From NCBI RefSeq assembly GCF_001613085.1, contig NZ_BDBR01000015.1:104057-168056 (forward strand): a stretch of 64,000 nucleotides of DNA, in the 5' to 3' direction. The notes beneath the pieces are model-generated. The model worked only from the letters and a program-made list of their open reading frames with translations, ran no database searches and had not been told where the DNA came from. A program made the translations under genes and the position numbers. The DNA is from Nocardia salmonicida NBRC 13393. GTDB lineage: Bacteria > Actinomycetota > Actinomycetes > Mycobacteriales > Mycobacteriaceae. Positions 25,756 through 34,676 of this stretch are shown piece after piece (the first letter of the stretch is position 1; the number at the start of each line of letters is the position of its first letter).

Positions 25756-26511
25756 CTATTCGTTGTCGAGCGGTGCTTCGTATGTGTCGAAGGTGATGAC
25801 GCCGCCTTGAGCGGGTCGAACGTTGATGACGGCTTCGAGCGGTTCGCCTGTGGCGCCGTAGGTTCCGTGGATGTGTTCGATGACGATGTTGTTCGCGTCG
25901 ATGCCGAACAGTTCCTGCTCGGAGGTGGTGGCGTGTCGGGCTCGGATCTCGTTGGCGGTTCGCGTCACGGTGTGCCCGGCGTCTTCGATGAGGGCGACGA
26001 CCTGAATGCGGTCGGCGGTTTCGAGTTCGGGAGCGGCTGCGGCGATCGCTTCCGGGAAGAACAGGATCGTGTCCTCGGTCGCGACGTCGTCGATGAAGGT
26101 GCGGCTGTTGCGGCGCATAACCCGTGCGCCTTCTTTGACGCCGAGCAGGTGCGCGATCTGCAGTGGGGCGGGTGCCCATTCGCGGCTGACGGTGTCCTTG
26201 CGGACGTTGCCGCTGACGTCACCGGCGAAGACCAGTCCGCGCGCGGCGCGGGCACGGGCATAGCGACCGTTCATCGGCCACCGAGTGCCGCGCAGTTCGG
26301 GCGGGGTGGGGACCGCTCGTAGCCCGGGCCGAGCGATCACCAAGCCTTCGGCGACCAGTTGTTGCACAGCTCGTCCGGCGGTCTTCATGTTGACGTCGAA
26401 GCGTTCAGCGACCTCGCCGTTGCCTGGAAGTGGCGCGGCGTCGTAGTCGCCGGCGAGCACTTCGGCTCGCAGCGTGTCTGCGATCGAGAGGTATTCGGGC
26501 TTTTTGGGCAT
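25756..26511 (-). CDS. GntR-family regulator with UTRA-type effector domain
   Basis: 251 residues. Residues 5-75 (LSIADTLRAEVLAGDYDAAPLPGNGEVAERFDVNMKTAGRAVQQLVAEGLV) are the GntR winged helix. The C-terminal 160 residues follow the HutC/UTRA pattern: VMRRNSRTFIDDVATEDTILFFPEAI, then TRTANEIRARHATTSEQELFGI and a final beta hairpin. The effector is probably a small anionic metabolite such as a sugar or nucleotide. It is transcribed away from the glycosylation operon, with the 216-bp intergenic between them, and directly precedes pyrF. Confidence 0.95.
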   Translation of the reverse strand: MPKKPEYLSIADTLRAEVLAGDYDAAPLPGNGEVAERFDVNMKTAGRAVQQLVAEGLVIARPGLRAVPTPPELRGTRWPMNGRYARARAARGLVFAGDVSGNVRKDTVSREWAPAPLQIAHLLGVKEGARVMRRNSRTFIDDVATEDTILFFPEAIAAAAPELETADRIQVVALIEDAGHTVTRTANEIRARHATTSEQELFGIDANNIVIEHIHGTYGATGEPLEAVINVRPAQGGVITFDTYEAPLDNE

Positions 26512-26572
26512 AGCAAAGACGCTACCGGATTGCTAGTGGATATCCGCAAGCCCCCCACCACCTAGTACCTAT

Positions 26573-26583
26573 CCACCTGGTGG
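26573..26583. promoter_or_regulatory. short palindrome in the GntR/epimerase intergenic
   Basis: CCACCTGGTGG is palindromic around its central T, within a stretch also containing CCACCACCTAGTACCTATCCACC and a further GGTGGGTACC to the right. These repeats lie 60-90 bp upstream of the GntR start. They are a candidate operator for the GntR protein; the exact half-sites are uncertain. Confidence 0.4.
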
Positions 26584-26727
26584 ACAACCCCTAGATTGGT
26601 GGGTACCGTGTGAGATCCAGGTAGCCCGTGCACAGCTTCCGAGCACCGCACATCGAGGCAACGACATGCGCGTTCACCCGCGCGGTTCGCTTTGTCCCGG
26701 GCTGTCTCAGGGTGGGAGGAGAGCCGA

Positions 26728-27699
26728 ATGCGCACACTGCCAAGGATCATCAGGCCGCAGAGTCCCGCGAAGATGTCGACCCTCGACCGACGAGTGTTGG
26801 TGACCGGCGGGAGCGGGTTCATCGGCTCGGCAGTGGTCGACCTGCTGAGCGAGGTCGGTGCGGAGGTAATGTCAGTCGACCTCGTAGGGCCGCCACCAGG
26901 GCGCCGGTCGCCGCCGCGCATGGAGTTGTGCGATGTCCGCTCGGGGCGATTCGTTGATCTCATTCGAGACTTCGCCCCGCACATCGTCATTCACCTCGCA
27001 GCCCAGGTACTGGTCTCGGCGGCTATCCGCCACCCTGAAACCGACGCCGAGGTCAACGTGTGCGGCACGATCGCCGTCGCCGAGGCCGCAGCGGAAGCCG
27101 GTGTCGAGCTGCTGGTCTTCGCAGCGTCGTCGGCGATCTACGGTGCGACAACCGATCTTCCGGTCTCCGAGGAACACCGGCCGGTGCCGACCAATCCGTA
27201 CGGCATGAGCAAGGCCGCCGCGCTCAGCTACGTCGAGTGGTTCTCGGACCAGGACAGATTGCCATCAACATCGCTGATTCTGGGAAATGTCTACGGGCCT
27301 GGCCAAGCTCCAGACCGGGCAGGAGTGATCAGCCGCTTCCTCGCCGATACCGCCGCCAGTCAGCCATCTGTATTGCACGGCAACGGATTCCCGACCAGAG
27401 ACTTCGTCCACGTGCAGGATGTCGCCGCAGCAGTCGTACACGCGTGCGTGTCCGCGCCGGCGGGCCGGGTGAACATCGGCAGCGGCATCGAGACCAGTGT
27501 GGCCGAAATTCACTCGATGGTTCGCGATGTCACCGAACGCGAGGCGGCACCGAGTTCGGTGAGTTCGGTTCCAGGCGGCATCGAGCGGATGTGCCTGCGG
27601 ATCGACAAGGCCGCAGCAGTTTTGGACTGGGCGCCTCGGATCGGCTTGGCCGAGGGAATAGCTGGACTGGCCCGATCAGCGATGGGAGCAGACGCATGA
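26728..27699 (+). CDS. NAD-dependent sugar epimerase/dehydratase
   Basis: 323 residues from ATG 26728 with GGGAGGAG 7-8 nt upstream. RRVLVTGGSGFIGSAVVDLL is the NAD-binding fold, HLAAQ the nucleotide-proximal loop, FAASSAIYG and PYGMSKAAA the catalytic S and Y-x-x-x-K. A TRDFVHVQDVAAAV segment matches GalE-like extended SDRs. It probably makes or interconverts an NDP-sugar. First gene of a seven-gene run; it overlaps the next by ATGA. Confidence 0.95.
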   Translation: MRTLPRIIRPQSPAKMSTLDRRVLVTGGSGFIGSAVVDLLSEVGAEVMSVDLVGPPPGRRSPPRMELCDVRSGRFVDLIRDFAPHIVIHLAAQVLVSAAIRHPETDAEVNVCGTIAVAEAAAEAGVELLVFAASSAIYGATTDLPVSEEHRPVPTNPYGMSKAAALSYVEWFSDQDRLPSTSLILGNVYGPGQAPDRAGVISRFLADTAASQPSVLHGNGFPTRDFVHVQDVAAAVVHACVSAPAGRVNIGSGIETSVAEIHSMVRDVTEREAAPSSVSSVPGGIERMCLRIDKAAAVLDWAPRIGLAEGIAGLARSAMGADA

Positions 27700-28724
27700 G
27701 CAGTAGCACCTGGCGCACGTTCGGTATCGACCTGGGAACGGTCACGGTTGCCCTCGAAACCGACCACGTCGACTTGGTCCGGTATTTGCGCGAGTTCTAT
27801 CAGGTCACCGGCGGTGGCCCAGCCGAGTACCCGGCGGCCTGGACGATTCGCGCCAGGTCACGGACGCCGGAGCCGGACATGGCGTTGACACCGTGGAAGG
27901 TCGGCTACCGGGCCGACCCAGCGGGCCGGGTATTGACGATCCACTCGACAAACGAACGCGACCTGGCGATCACGACCCGTAAGGCGATCCGGGAGCTGCT
28001 GCTCGACTATTGCGAGGCCCGCCGCTACACCATGCTGCACGCGTCGGCGGTCGCCGACGACAACAGGGTGATCCTCGTGATCGGCGACAAGGGCAGCGGC
28101 AAAACCACCCTGGCGCTCAATGCCGCGCTGACACGGGGATACCAGTACCTGTCCAACGATCATCTGATCCTCTACCGCGGCACCGACGGTCTGGTCATCA
28201 CGTCGCTACCCACGCCGATCCCGATCAAGATCGGCACCTATCTCGACTACGAGGATCGACTCGGTGAGCCATGGGAGAACGAGGGAGTCGACATCGACGC
28301 TTTCCGCAAGATGCCTCGGCTCGCACGGTACGGGCGCGACCGCAGGCTGCTGTTCACCTTCGCGCGCCTCGGACAGCCCAACCCGGTGCACACCGCTTTG
28401 GGGCAACGCGACGTCACCGTGGTGCTCGCTGGCTACGGGCCCAATGGTGACGTGAGTGTTCCAGCGCACGTGGGAGATCCGGCAGCGGCGCTGTGGCCGC
28501 ATGTCCGGTTCGACTGGGTTTTCGATCCGGACCTCAACACCCGCTATCTTCCCCGCCGTGAACGGAGTCGCGACGACTACGCCCACGACTCCCGGGGTCT
28601 GTTGACTGACCTCGCAGCCTGCTCGCGGATCGTGCAGTGGCGCCATCGCGGCCAGCTGGGCCCGTTGTTGGACTGGCTCGCCGACGAGTCCGATTCGGGG
28701 GTGACGGCATGGACCCGATCGTGA
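27696..28724 (+). CDS. HPr-kinase-like ATPase
   Basis: 342 residues starting ATG 27696. A P-loop VIGDKGSGKTTLAL lies at about residues 128-141, preceded by TMLHASAV, whose His is typical of HprK-like proteins, and followed by YQYLSNDHLILY with the acidic residue of the active site. It lacks the usual HprK N-terminal domain and there is no HPr gene, so it is one of the stand-alone HprK-like kinases found in actinobacterial biosynthetic clusters. It likely phosphorylates a pathway intermediate or carrier. Overlaps the next gene by 16 nt. Confidence 0.85.
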   Translation: MSSSTWRTFGIDLGTVTVALETDHVDLVRYLREFYQVTGGGPAEYPAAWTIRARSRTPEPDMALTPWKVGYRADPAGRVLTIHSTNERDLAITTRKAIRELLLDYCEARRYTMLHASAVADDNRVILVIGDKGSGKTTLALNAALTRGYQYLSNDHLILYRGTDGLVITSLPTPIPIKIGTYLDYEDRLGEPWENEGVDIDAFRKMPRLARYGRDRRLLFTFARLGQPNPVHTALGQRDVTVVLAGYGPNGDVSVPAHVGDPAAALWPHVRFDWVFDPDLNTRYLPRRERSRDDYAHDSRGLLTDLAACSRIVQWRHRGQLGPLLDWLADESDSGVTAWTRS

Positions 28725-29674
28725 GCGTGATCGTGCCGACGCTCGACCGGCCCGCCGAGGTGGGGCAGGCGTTGGCGAGCATCGCCGCCCAACGCGGAGT
28801 CGACCTGCACGAAATCGAAGTCATCGTGGTCAACGATGGAGGCTCCCCGGTCGAGGACGTGGTGCAGGATGCCCGCGACCGGGGATTGGCGACCCAGTTG
28901 ATCAGCCATCCCCATCGCCGTGGCCTTCCGTGCGCCCGCAACACCGGCATCGAGCGCGCGCGCGGAAGCTATGTCGCGTTTCTCGACGACGACGACCTCT
29001 TCCTGCCCGACCACCTCTCTACCGCCCTGGCCGCCCTGGAATCGGGAATCGACGCGGTCGCCACCACGTGCCTGGTCGCCGAACATCGAATCCACCCGAG
29101 CACCGCGATCGGGCCCATACTTGCGGCCACGACCCCGTGGGATGCTGCGTTCGACCCGGTGTTGTTGGAGGCGTGCAACCTGTTTCCCGTCCATGCCGCG
29201 GTCCTGCGGTCGCCCCGCGCCGGGACGGCCCGCTTCGATCCAGGGTTGCCCGCGATCGAGGACTGGGATTTCTGGCTGCGGTTGACCCGCGAGCACGGCT
29301 ACCGCATCGCGCGATGCGCAGCGCCGACGGTGATCTACCACCGGCTCCCTGCGACGGGCAGCATGATCGGCGCGGTAGCCGACAACGCCGCCGCGATGGC
29401 GCGCTTCGGCGCGCTGGTCCGCCGGATGTGGAACCGATGGCCGACCAGCACAGACAGATCCCACCGATTCCGGCTCTACACCTCCATCATGTACTGGCAG
29501 GTGCTCGGCCAGCTCACTGCCGGTGGACTGCTGAACCCGCACTACTACCAGCAGTCGATCCATGCGCTCGCCCATGCCTGGCGCGAACCCGACGCCGAGA
29601 CCGATCTGATCGAGCGATTGACCGACATCATCACAGCGACCGGGGAGGATGCCGATGAGCGGCGCACCGCTTGA
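28709..29674 (+). CDS. family 2 glycosyltransferase
   Basis: 321 residues. VSVIVPTLDRPAEVGQALASI, VIVVNDGGSP, LPCARNTGIERARGSYVAFLDDDDLF and IEDWDFWLRLTREHGY give the full GT2 pattern: donor loop, D-x-D-like DDDD near residues 93-96 and ED catalytic motif. Start ATG 28709 sits 6 nt after GGGGG. Overlaps both flanking genes. Sugar and acceptor unknown. Confidence 0.95.
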   Translation: MDPIVSVIVPTLDRPAEVGQALASIAAQRGVDLHEIEVIVVNDGGSPVEDVVQDARDRGLATQLISHPHRRGLPCARNTGIERARGSYVAFLDDDDLFLPDHLSTALAALESGIDAVATTCLVAEHRIHPSTAIGPILAATTPWDAAFDPVLLEACNLFPVHAAVLRSPRAGTARFDPGLPAIEDWDFWLRLTREHGYRIARCAAPTVIYHRLPATGSMIGAVADNAAAMARFGALVRRMWNRWPTSTDRSHRFRLYTSIMYWQVLGQLTAGGLLNPHYYQQSIHALAHAWREPDAETDLIERLTDIITATGEDADERRTA

Positions 29675-30527
29675 TCTCGATACCGCCACTGCAAAACTCA
29701 CCGAGGAACTCGGCGCGGATGTCACGGCCGGTCGCGTTCTGCGCGCCACCGACAAATCCCTGCTGGTCGTCGGCGACTATCATGGCCGAGCGGCCGTCAT
29801 CAAGGTGTGCCTGACCGATGAGACGTTCTGGCACAACAAATTCGGCCACGAGATCGGCATCTACCGGGCGTTCGAGATATTTCCGCCCCCGACGCGGGTA
29901 CCGGAACTGATCCACGCCGCGAACGGCCGGGTCATTGTCATCGAACACATCCCCGGCCGCGTCGTGGACACTGAGAGATACCCAATCGACCCGATCACCC
30001 CGGCGGTATTCGACGCGACCGTGAACACCCTGCTCGGATTCGGCGCATGGAACCCACCACCGGGAGCACTGTCGCCTGTGTTCGACTACCCGGATCGGGT
30101 CGAGCGCTACCACCGGATCGGGATCTTCGACGATGACGACCGAATCGCACTTCATCGACTGATCGCCGCCGTCGGACCCATCGACGCGGTCGCGCACGGC
30201 GACCCACTGCCGTCGAACCTGCTGATCACCGAAGACGGCAGCTGTGTCCCAGTCGATTTCGAGTTCACCGGGCTCTTCGCGGCAGGGTTCGACCTCGCAA
30301 TGCTCCACACCCTGCTGGCAAGCACACCCGGCGCACAATCGAGCATCGAAGCGATCGTGGCCGAGACCGACATCGAGACACCGTTCTTGCTGAACCAGGC
30401 AATGGTGCTCTCGCGCGAACTACGTCTGCACACCGAGCTCGACGACGGCGAGTTCCGCACCTCCAGGCTGGCGTTGATCGAACCGCAATGGGAGGCGGTT
30501 CGCGCCAGCCTCCACGATCGGCGGTAG
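29655..30527 (+). CDS. APH/choline-kinase-like phosphotransferase
   Basis: 290 residues from ATG 29655, with GGGGAGG 6 nt upstream. AAVIKVC holds the ATP Lys (about residue 50); AHGDPLPSNLLI (180-191) is the Brenner motif with catalytic Asp, and PVDFEFTG (200-206) the Mg-binding DFE. The fold is that of aminoglycoside/choline/homoserine kinases. In this operon it probably phosphorylates a sugar or glycoside, which could be self-protection (as with antibiotic kinases) or activation. Confidence 0.92.
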   Translation: MSGAPLDLDTATAKLTEELGADVTAGRVLRATDKSLLVVGDYHGRAAVIKVCLTDETFWHNKFGHEIGIYRAFEIFPPPTRVPELIHAANGRVIVIEHIPGRVVDTERYPIDPITPAVFDATVNTLLGFGAWNPPPGALSPVFDYPDRVERYHRIGIFDDDDRIALHRLIAAVGPIDAVAHGDPLPSNLLITEDGSCVPVDFEFTGLFAAGFDLAMLHTLLASTPGAQSSIEAIVAETDIETPFLLNQAMVLSRELRLHTELDDGEFRTSRLALIEPQWEAVRASLHDRR

Positions 30528-30533
30528 ACGACG

Positions 30534-31679
30534 ATGCACATCGCGATCGTCCACCGAGACCTGCACTCGATCGGGCGCGGGGGCATCTGCACTCTCTACC
30601 GTGCGCTGGCCCCTCTTCTACGCGACGCCGGTCACGAGGTCACTCTGATCACCCAACACACGCCACATCCATTGTTCGAGACCGGTATTCGCATTGTGAC
30701 GTTGCCGCGCACCGAGGAGCTGACCGCCCACCGCCGGGCGGTGTCCGAGGCATTGGTGGCGCTGCGGCCGGATGTGGTGGAGTCCTCGTCCTGGGAAGCT
30801 GAAACTCTCGAATACCTGGGCCTTCCCGCTCAGGACAGGGCACCGGTCCTGATCCGCGGCGATCTGCCGGCCGCCACCATGCGCGCGTGGCCGCGCCTGA
30901 TCACCACCGAGCACGAACTGCTACGCGTCGCCGACATCGTCGTGGCGGTCAGCGAATTCGCCGCCGCAGATCTCGCCGCCGCCTACGGCATTGCCCGACC
31001 GCGCGTGATCGCCAACGGCGTCGACCGGAAACGGTTCCGAGCCGGGCCGATCTGCCCACCTACCAGCGGAGAGCGGATCACTCTCGGGTCCGAGGGCCGC
31101 ATCACTACCAGTCGTCGGCTGGACGACGAACTCACTGCGCCGCCACCCTGGACCGATCCGCCAGGTCGGCGACACCGATTGGTGTGGGTCGGCAAGACCA
31201 CGCCGATGAAAGGCTGGGATCACCTCGAACGGCTCGCCCGCGAGCTCGCCGACTGCGCCCACATCACCGTTCTGCTCGGCCACGCCCCGGCGCTGACACC
31301 GATCACCCTGACCGGCACCGAAACTAACGTGACGATCCTGCGCGATCTGTCCGATGCCGACCTGCCCAGCTTCTACCGCGCTGCGGACTACCTGCTGTCG
31401 ACCTCGAGGTGGGAAGGCTTCGGTCTGGCCATCGCCGAGGCGCTCGCTTGCGGCACACCAGTCCTGCTACCTGCTGACCTGGGCACCGCCCCGGAACTGC
31501 TCGCCGCCGGCGGCGGATACACCTATCGCACCGGACAAGACATTCGTGCTCGCCTCAACCAACTCGCGCAGCCCAGCGGCGTCCTCCCGGCCGCACTCGA
31601 ATGGGGCAGGTCCGCATCGCAAACCCTCGCGACCTACCAGACGTTGCACTCACACCGGACAACGCAATCGAAAGCATGA
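30534..31679 (+). CDS. family 4 glycosyltransferase
   Basis: 381 residues. MHIAIVHRDLHSIGRGGICTLYRALAPLL is the GT-B N-terminal glycine-rich loop, RPRVIANGVDRKRF the inter-domain linker, and LSTSRWEGFGLAIAEALACGTPVL carries the E-x7-E nucleotide-sugar motif of GT4. About 35 residues between them (SGERITLGSEGRITTSRR) look inserted relative to the family. Six bp after the kinase gene. Confidence 0.93.
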   Translation: MHIAIVHRDLHSIGRGGICTLYRALAPLLRDAGHEVTLITQHTPHPLFETGIRIVTLPRTEELTAHRRAVSEALVALRPDVVESSSWEAETLEYLGLPAQDRAPVLIRGDLPAATMRAWPRLITTEHELLRVADIVVAVSEFAAADLAAAYGIARPRVIANGVDRKRFRAGPICPPTSGERITLGSEGRITTSRRLDDELTAPPPWTDPPGRRHRLVWVGKTTPMKGWDHLERLARELADCAHITVLLGHAPALTPITLTGTETNVTILRDLSDADLPSFYRAADYLLSTSRWEGFGLAIAEALACGTPVLLPADLGTAPELLAAGGGYTYRTGQDIRARLNQLAQPSGVLPAALEWGRSASQTLATYQTLHSHRTTQSKA

Positions 31680-31682
31680 CCA

Positions 31683-32813
31683 ATGCGAGTCTTGATTCTC
31701 GGCCCGAACCATCCGGGAGGCAGCCTGCCGCCCTACCTCGACGCCCTCACCACCGGGCTGCGCGAGATCGGTGTCCTGGTCGACCGACACGGTTCGACCG
31801 CCATTCCCTATGACCAGGACAGTCAACGATTCTGGTCGATCGAGCGCATCGTGGCCTCGGCCCGTGCACTGGCCGACCAGATCGACCCCGCAGCCTATGA
31901 CGTGGTGGCACTGCACGCGGGAAACCTCGAGATCGACCATCTCGTCGCCGCCTTCTGGCCCCGCCGTTCGCGGCCCCCGATCGTCTACCACATCCACACT
32001 CTCGACCCGACCCTGTTTCGTGACCATGTGCCCCATGCGCGGTGGCACCGCGTTGTGCGAGAACAGATTACGGGCGCGGACGGGTACGTCTACTTCGGCC
32101 AGCACGCCGAAGCCCGACTGGCTGTCACCAGTCCCGCCCTGTGTAGTGGTCAGGTCGCCTGGCTGCCTACCACGATCCCTGATGGCACGCTGCCGAGCCC
32201 ATCTCCAGCCCTCGCCGCCGCTTTACACGTGCCGCACGGGCTGCCCGTAATCAGCCTCTACGGGTTCGCGGCCCCATGGAAGGACGCCGGGCTGCTCACC
32301 GCAGCTCTTCGGTTGATGCGCCAGCCCGTCAGGGTCGTTGTGGCGGGCCAATTCTGGGATGACGCCACCGCACCTACCGCTGCTGTTTCACCCGGCAAGC
32401 CCGTGCGAATCGGTGTCACCGAGTTCACCGTCGTCGCCGAGTACGTCGACGCCGCCGGTCGCGCTGCCCTGATTCGCGCCAGTGCCGCCGGGGTGTTCCC
32501 CTACCGGGACCACCCGAGCTTTCAAGGCAGCGGAGCCATCGCCGACTACCTCGCTCACAATGTGCCCGTCATCGCCACCGATGTCGCCAACATGGCCGAA
32601 CTCATTGGCGACGCGGGCTACGTCGTTCCCGCCAACGACCCCGTCGCGCTCGCAGCAGCGCTCGACATGATCGTCACGAAGGGATCGACCGCCACAGAAT
32701 TCGCCGACCAAGCCTGCCGACGAGCGCACCGGTTCAGCGCCGCCGCGCACGCCACGCGCTGCGTTCGGCTCTATCAGCAGGTCATCGACCGCGGAATGTG
32801 CAGGTCTTCATGA
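31683..32813 (+). CDS. GT-B (family 4-like) glycosyltransferase
   Basis: 376 residues. MRVLILGPNHPGGSLPPYLDALTTGL opens as a GT-B protein, PVISLYGFAAPWKDAGLLTAAL is the C-domain start, and FPYRDHPSFQGSGAIADYLAHNVPVIATD replaces the usual E-x7-E with a related but degenerate motif. It may use another donor than its neighbour. Its stop overlaps the start of the phosphatase by ATGA. Confidence 0.88.
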   Translation: MRVLILGPNHPGGSLPPYLDALTTGLREIGVLVDRHGSTAIPYDQDSQRFWSIERIVASARALADQIDPAAYDVVALHAGNLEIDHLVAAFWPRRSRPPIVYHIHTLDPTLFRDHVPHARWHRVVREQITGADGYVYFGQHAEARLAVTSPALCSGQVAWLPTTIPDGTLPSPSPALAAALHVPHGLPVISLYGFAAPWKDAGLLTAALRLMRQPVRVVVAGQFWDDATAPTAAVSPGKPVRIGVTEFTVVAEYVDAAGRAALIRASAAGVFPYRDHPSFQGSGAIADYLAHNVPVIATDVANMAELIGDAGYVVPANDPVALAAALDMIVTKGSTATEFADQACRRAHRFSAAAHATRCVRLYQQVIDRGMCRSS

Positions 32814-33466
32814 GCTTCGCCCGACTCATCCTGGTCCGCCACGGTCAGGCGCACTGCAACGTCGCTGCCATTGTCGGCGGGCCACGGGGCTGCACCGGTC
32901 TCACCGACCTCGGCCGCGACCAGGCAGCCCGGCTTGCCGCAAGGCTGCGCGCCGAGCACGCCATCGAGCCGATCACCGCCGCCTACACGAGCCCGCTGCC
33001 CAGAACCCGAGAAACCGCCGACATCATCGCCGAGCAGCTCGGGTTGCCGATCAGCGTCGAGACCGACCTGAGAGAGCCCGATTACGCGCAGGCCGACGGG
33101 AGACCCTGGACCAGCGTCGTCGCGGACTTCGGCGATAGTCCTGCGCTTCGGCCCCACCGGCCGATCGCGCCCGGCGCGGAAACCTGGGCGGCCTTCCTGG
33201 ACCGTGCCCGCGCTGCTCTCGCCGCGATCCTCGAACGGCATCCCGAAGGCACCGTCTTAGTCATAGCCCACGGCGAAACAATCACTGCCGCAACGTATCT
33301 GTTCCTCAACCTGTCCACCGCGACCCGCGCAACGGCGGCGTTCGCTGCCCACAACGGCGGCATCACGATCTGGGAGAAGCAACCATTGGCTTGGACTCGC
33401 CCTGACGACGGCTACCGATGGACCCTGCTGCAACACAACGACACTGGCCACCTCAGCGAGACGTAG
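32810..33466 (+). CDS. histidine phosphatase (phosphoglycerate-mutase-like)
   Basis: 218 residues. ILVRHGQAHCN is the RHG catalytic motif, YTSPLPRTRETADIIA the second conserved segment, and VLVIAHGETI the second catalytic His. Length and the lack of a mutase-specific insertion suggest a broad phosphomonoesterase. As last gene of the operon it could remove the phosphate added by the kinases, for example after export or at a late pathway step. Confidence 0.93.
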   Translation: MSFARLILVRHGQAHCNVAAIVGGPRGCTGLTDLGRDQAARLAARLRAEHAIEPITAAYTSPLPRTRETADIIAEQLGLPISVETDLREPDYAQADGRPWTSVVADFGDSPALRPHRPIAPGAETWAAFLDRARAALAAILERHPEGTVLVIAHGETITAATYLFLNLSTATRATAAFAAHNGGITIWEKQPLAWTRPDDGYRWTLLQHNDTGHLSET

Positions 33467-33593
33467 GAGCGCACTTGAACACCAGGCCTGCGTGGTCCGG
33501 GCACGACGGCCTGGTGGCGTGGACCACGAACACCGGGCCGGATGGGTCTCGCTGCGATGGAGCTTGTGGCGTCGGCCGCTGAGTCCCGTGTCG

Positions 33594-34010
33594 TCACGGA
33601 GCGAACGATTCGGAGGCAGGTGCTGGGGTGCCCTGGTGGTAGTACATTCGCCATTCGGCGGCCGCGTTGTTTTTGCGCCACAGCGAGCATCGCAGAACGT
33701 GTCGCCCGTCGCGATGGGTTTCGTAGGTCAGGTGTACGAGGCCAGGGGCCAGCAGAACACCACGAAGAGCGGAAACCTCGACCTGTTCGTTGTTGTTCGC
33801 GCCTGTCATCGTCGGCAGCTCGGCCAGCATGTGGGAACGATCCCACTGTCGACCTGACGCGCCGACCTCCACGAATTCCGGATCTAGCAGCGCTTCGGCA
33901 CGTTCGCGCGAGCGCCGAACCGCTGGGTCGAGGAGTTGCATTTCCGCTGCAACAGCTTCTCGCACGGCGTCTTCGGCGGTGCAGACGGGCGGAATCGGGC
34001 GGTCGGTCAT
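33594..34010 (-). CDS. SnoaL/DUF4440-like NTF2-fold protein
   Basis: 138 residues from ATG 34010. Central EALLDPEFVEVGASGRQWDRSHMLAEL and LVHLTYETHRDGRHVLRCSLWRKN...WRMYYHQGTPA are the hallmark strands of DUF4440/NTF2-like proteins. Members include cyclases, isomerases and small binding proteins. It runs convergently to the phosphatase. An upstream in-frame extension is not protein-like. Confidence 0.85.
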   Translation of the reverse strand: MTDRPIPPVCTAEDAVREAVAAEMQLLDPAVRRSRERAEALLDPEFVEVGASGRQWDRSHMLAELPTMTGANNNEQVEVSALRGVLLAPGLVHLTYETHRDGRHVLRCSLWRKNNAAAEWRMYYHQGTPAPASESFAP

Positions 34011-34676
34011 CGGCCTACCGCTTGTGCAAGTTCGCCGCGCACCCGGGCGAGCGGAGAAGTCGTTGTGGTGCGCCGGTGGCGGCGCGTGGTCGGCCTGGGG
34101 CGGTCCCAGTAGCGTCTCGGGGGTTTCGGCCGGGAACATCTCTCCCAGGACCCGCAGCGATTGCTTCGCCGGAAGGCTCGTCGCGCGATCCTAGCTGGGA
34201 CCTCCGAAGAGGTCGTCGGGCTGTACATCGCCGACAGAGTACGCGCCACAACCGAGCCGCCCCACCGGATTTCATCCCGGTCGGCCACCGCGCGTTCGGT
34301 GGCCGAACTCGAAACGCTTCTACAAGGTGGCTACCACGGACATACGGTGGTCACCGTGTCCGGCTGGACCTGTTGATTTCCCCACGCCCGTCGTTCACGC
34401 CGGTCACCCTATCGCCGTAGCGGCTACCCCCTGGCCGCTACGGCGACGAACGCGCCGCGCTCGCCGCGCTCGGCGTGTGGCCGGTGTGTTGCGATAGAGT
34501 GCGCGGCGGGGCTGACCGCGTCGGCCCGTGCCGTGCCCGACATTGACGCCCACGCCGTCACCGGGTGAGATTTCACGGTCAAGGTCTGTGATCGCGCGGA
34601 ACAAACTGGACTCGTCGTGCCCAATAACGAACTTGGCGCCGAGCGTGGGAGAACGTGCCGGACAAGGACATTGGCG
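34011..34676. other. 666-bp gap with a decayed look
   Basis: No clear gene. A plus-strand frame at 34161-34376 (71 codons, TTG start) and a minus-strand segment reading FVIGHDESSLFRAITDLDREI near 34560-34630 have protein-like stretches, suggesting gene remnants. The stretch 34493-34543 repeats at 40173-40223. Confidence 0.45.
34493..34543 (+). repeat. 51-bp duplicated non-coding segment, copy A
   Basis: GATAGAGTGCGCGGCGGGGC through GTGCCCGACATT; matches 40173-40223 with three differences. Weaker similarity extends about 95 bp further upstream (GCCGGTCAC-CTATCGCC) in both copies. GATAGAGT resembles a -10 box. Confidence 0.75.

Noticed and set aside
25094..26179. 361-codon minus-strand frame across pyrF and the GntR gene
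   Set aside because: Arg/His/Gln-rich reading typical of a shifted frame; pyrF and the GntR gene have full motifs in the correct frames.
28577..29755. 392-codon minus-strand open frame antisense to a glycosyltransferase gene
   Set aside because: Complete overlap with a GT2 gene that has all catalytic motifs; no motifs or ribosome site on the minus strand.
34161..34376. 71-codon plus-strand gene with TTG start
   Set aside because: No ribosome binding site, poor third-position GC bias and no recognisable protein feature; left as part of the gap description.
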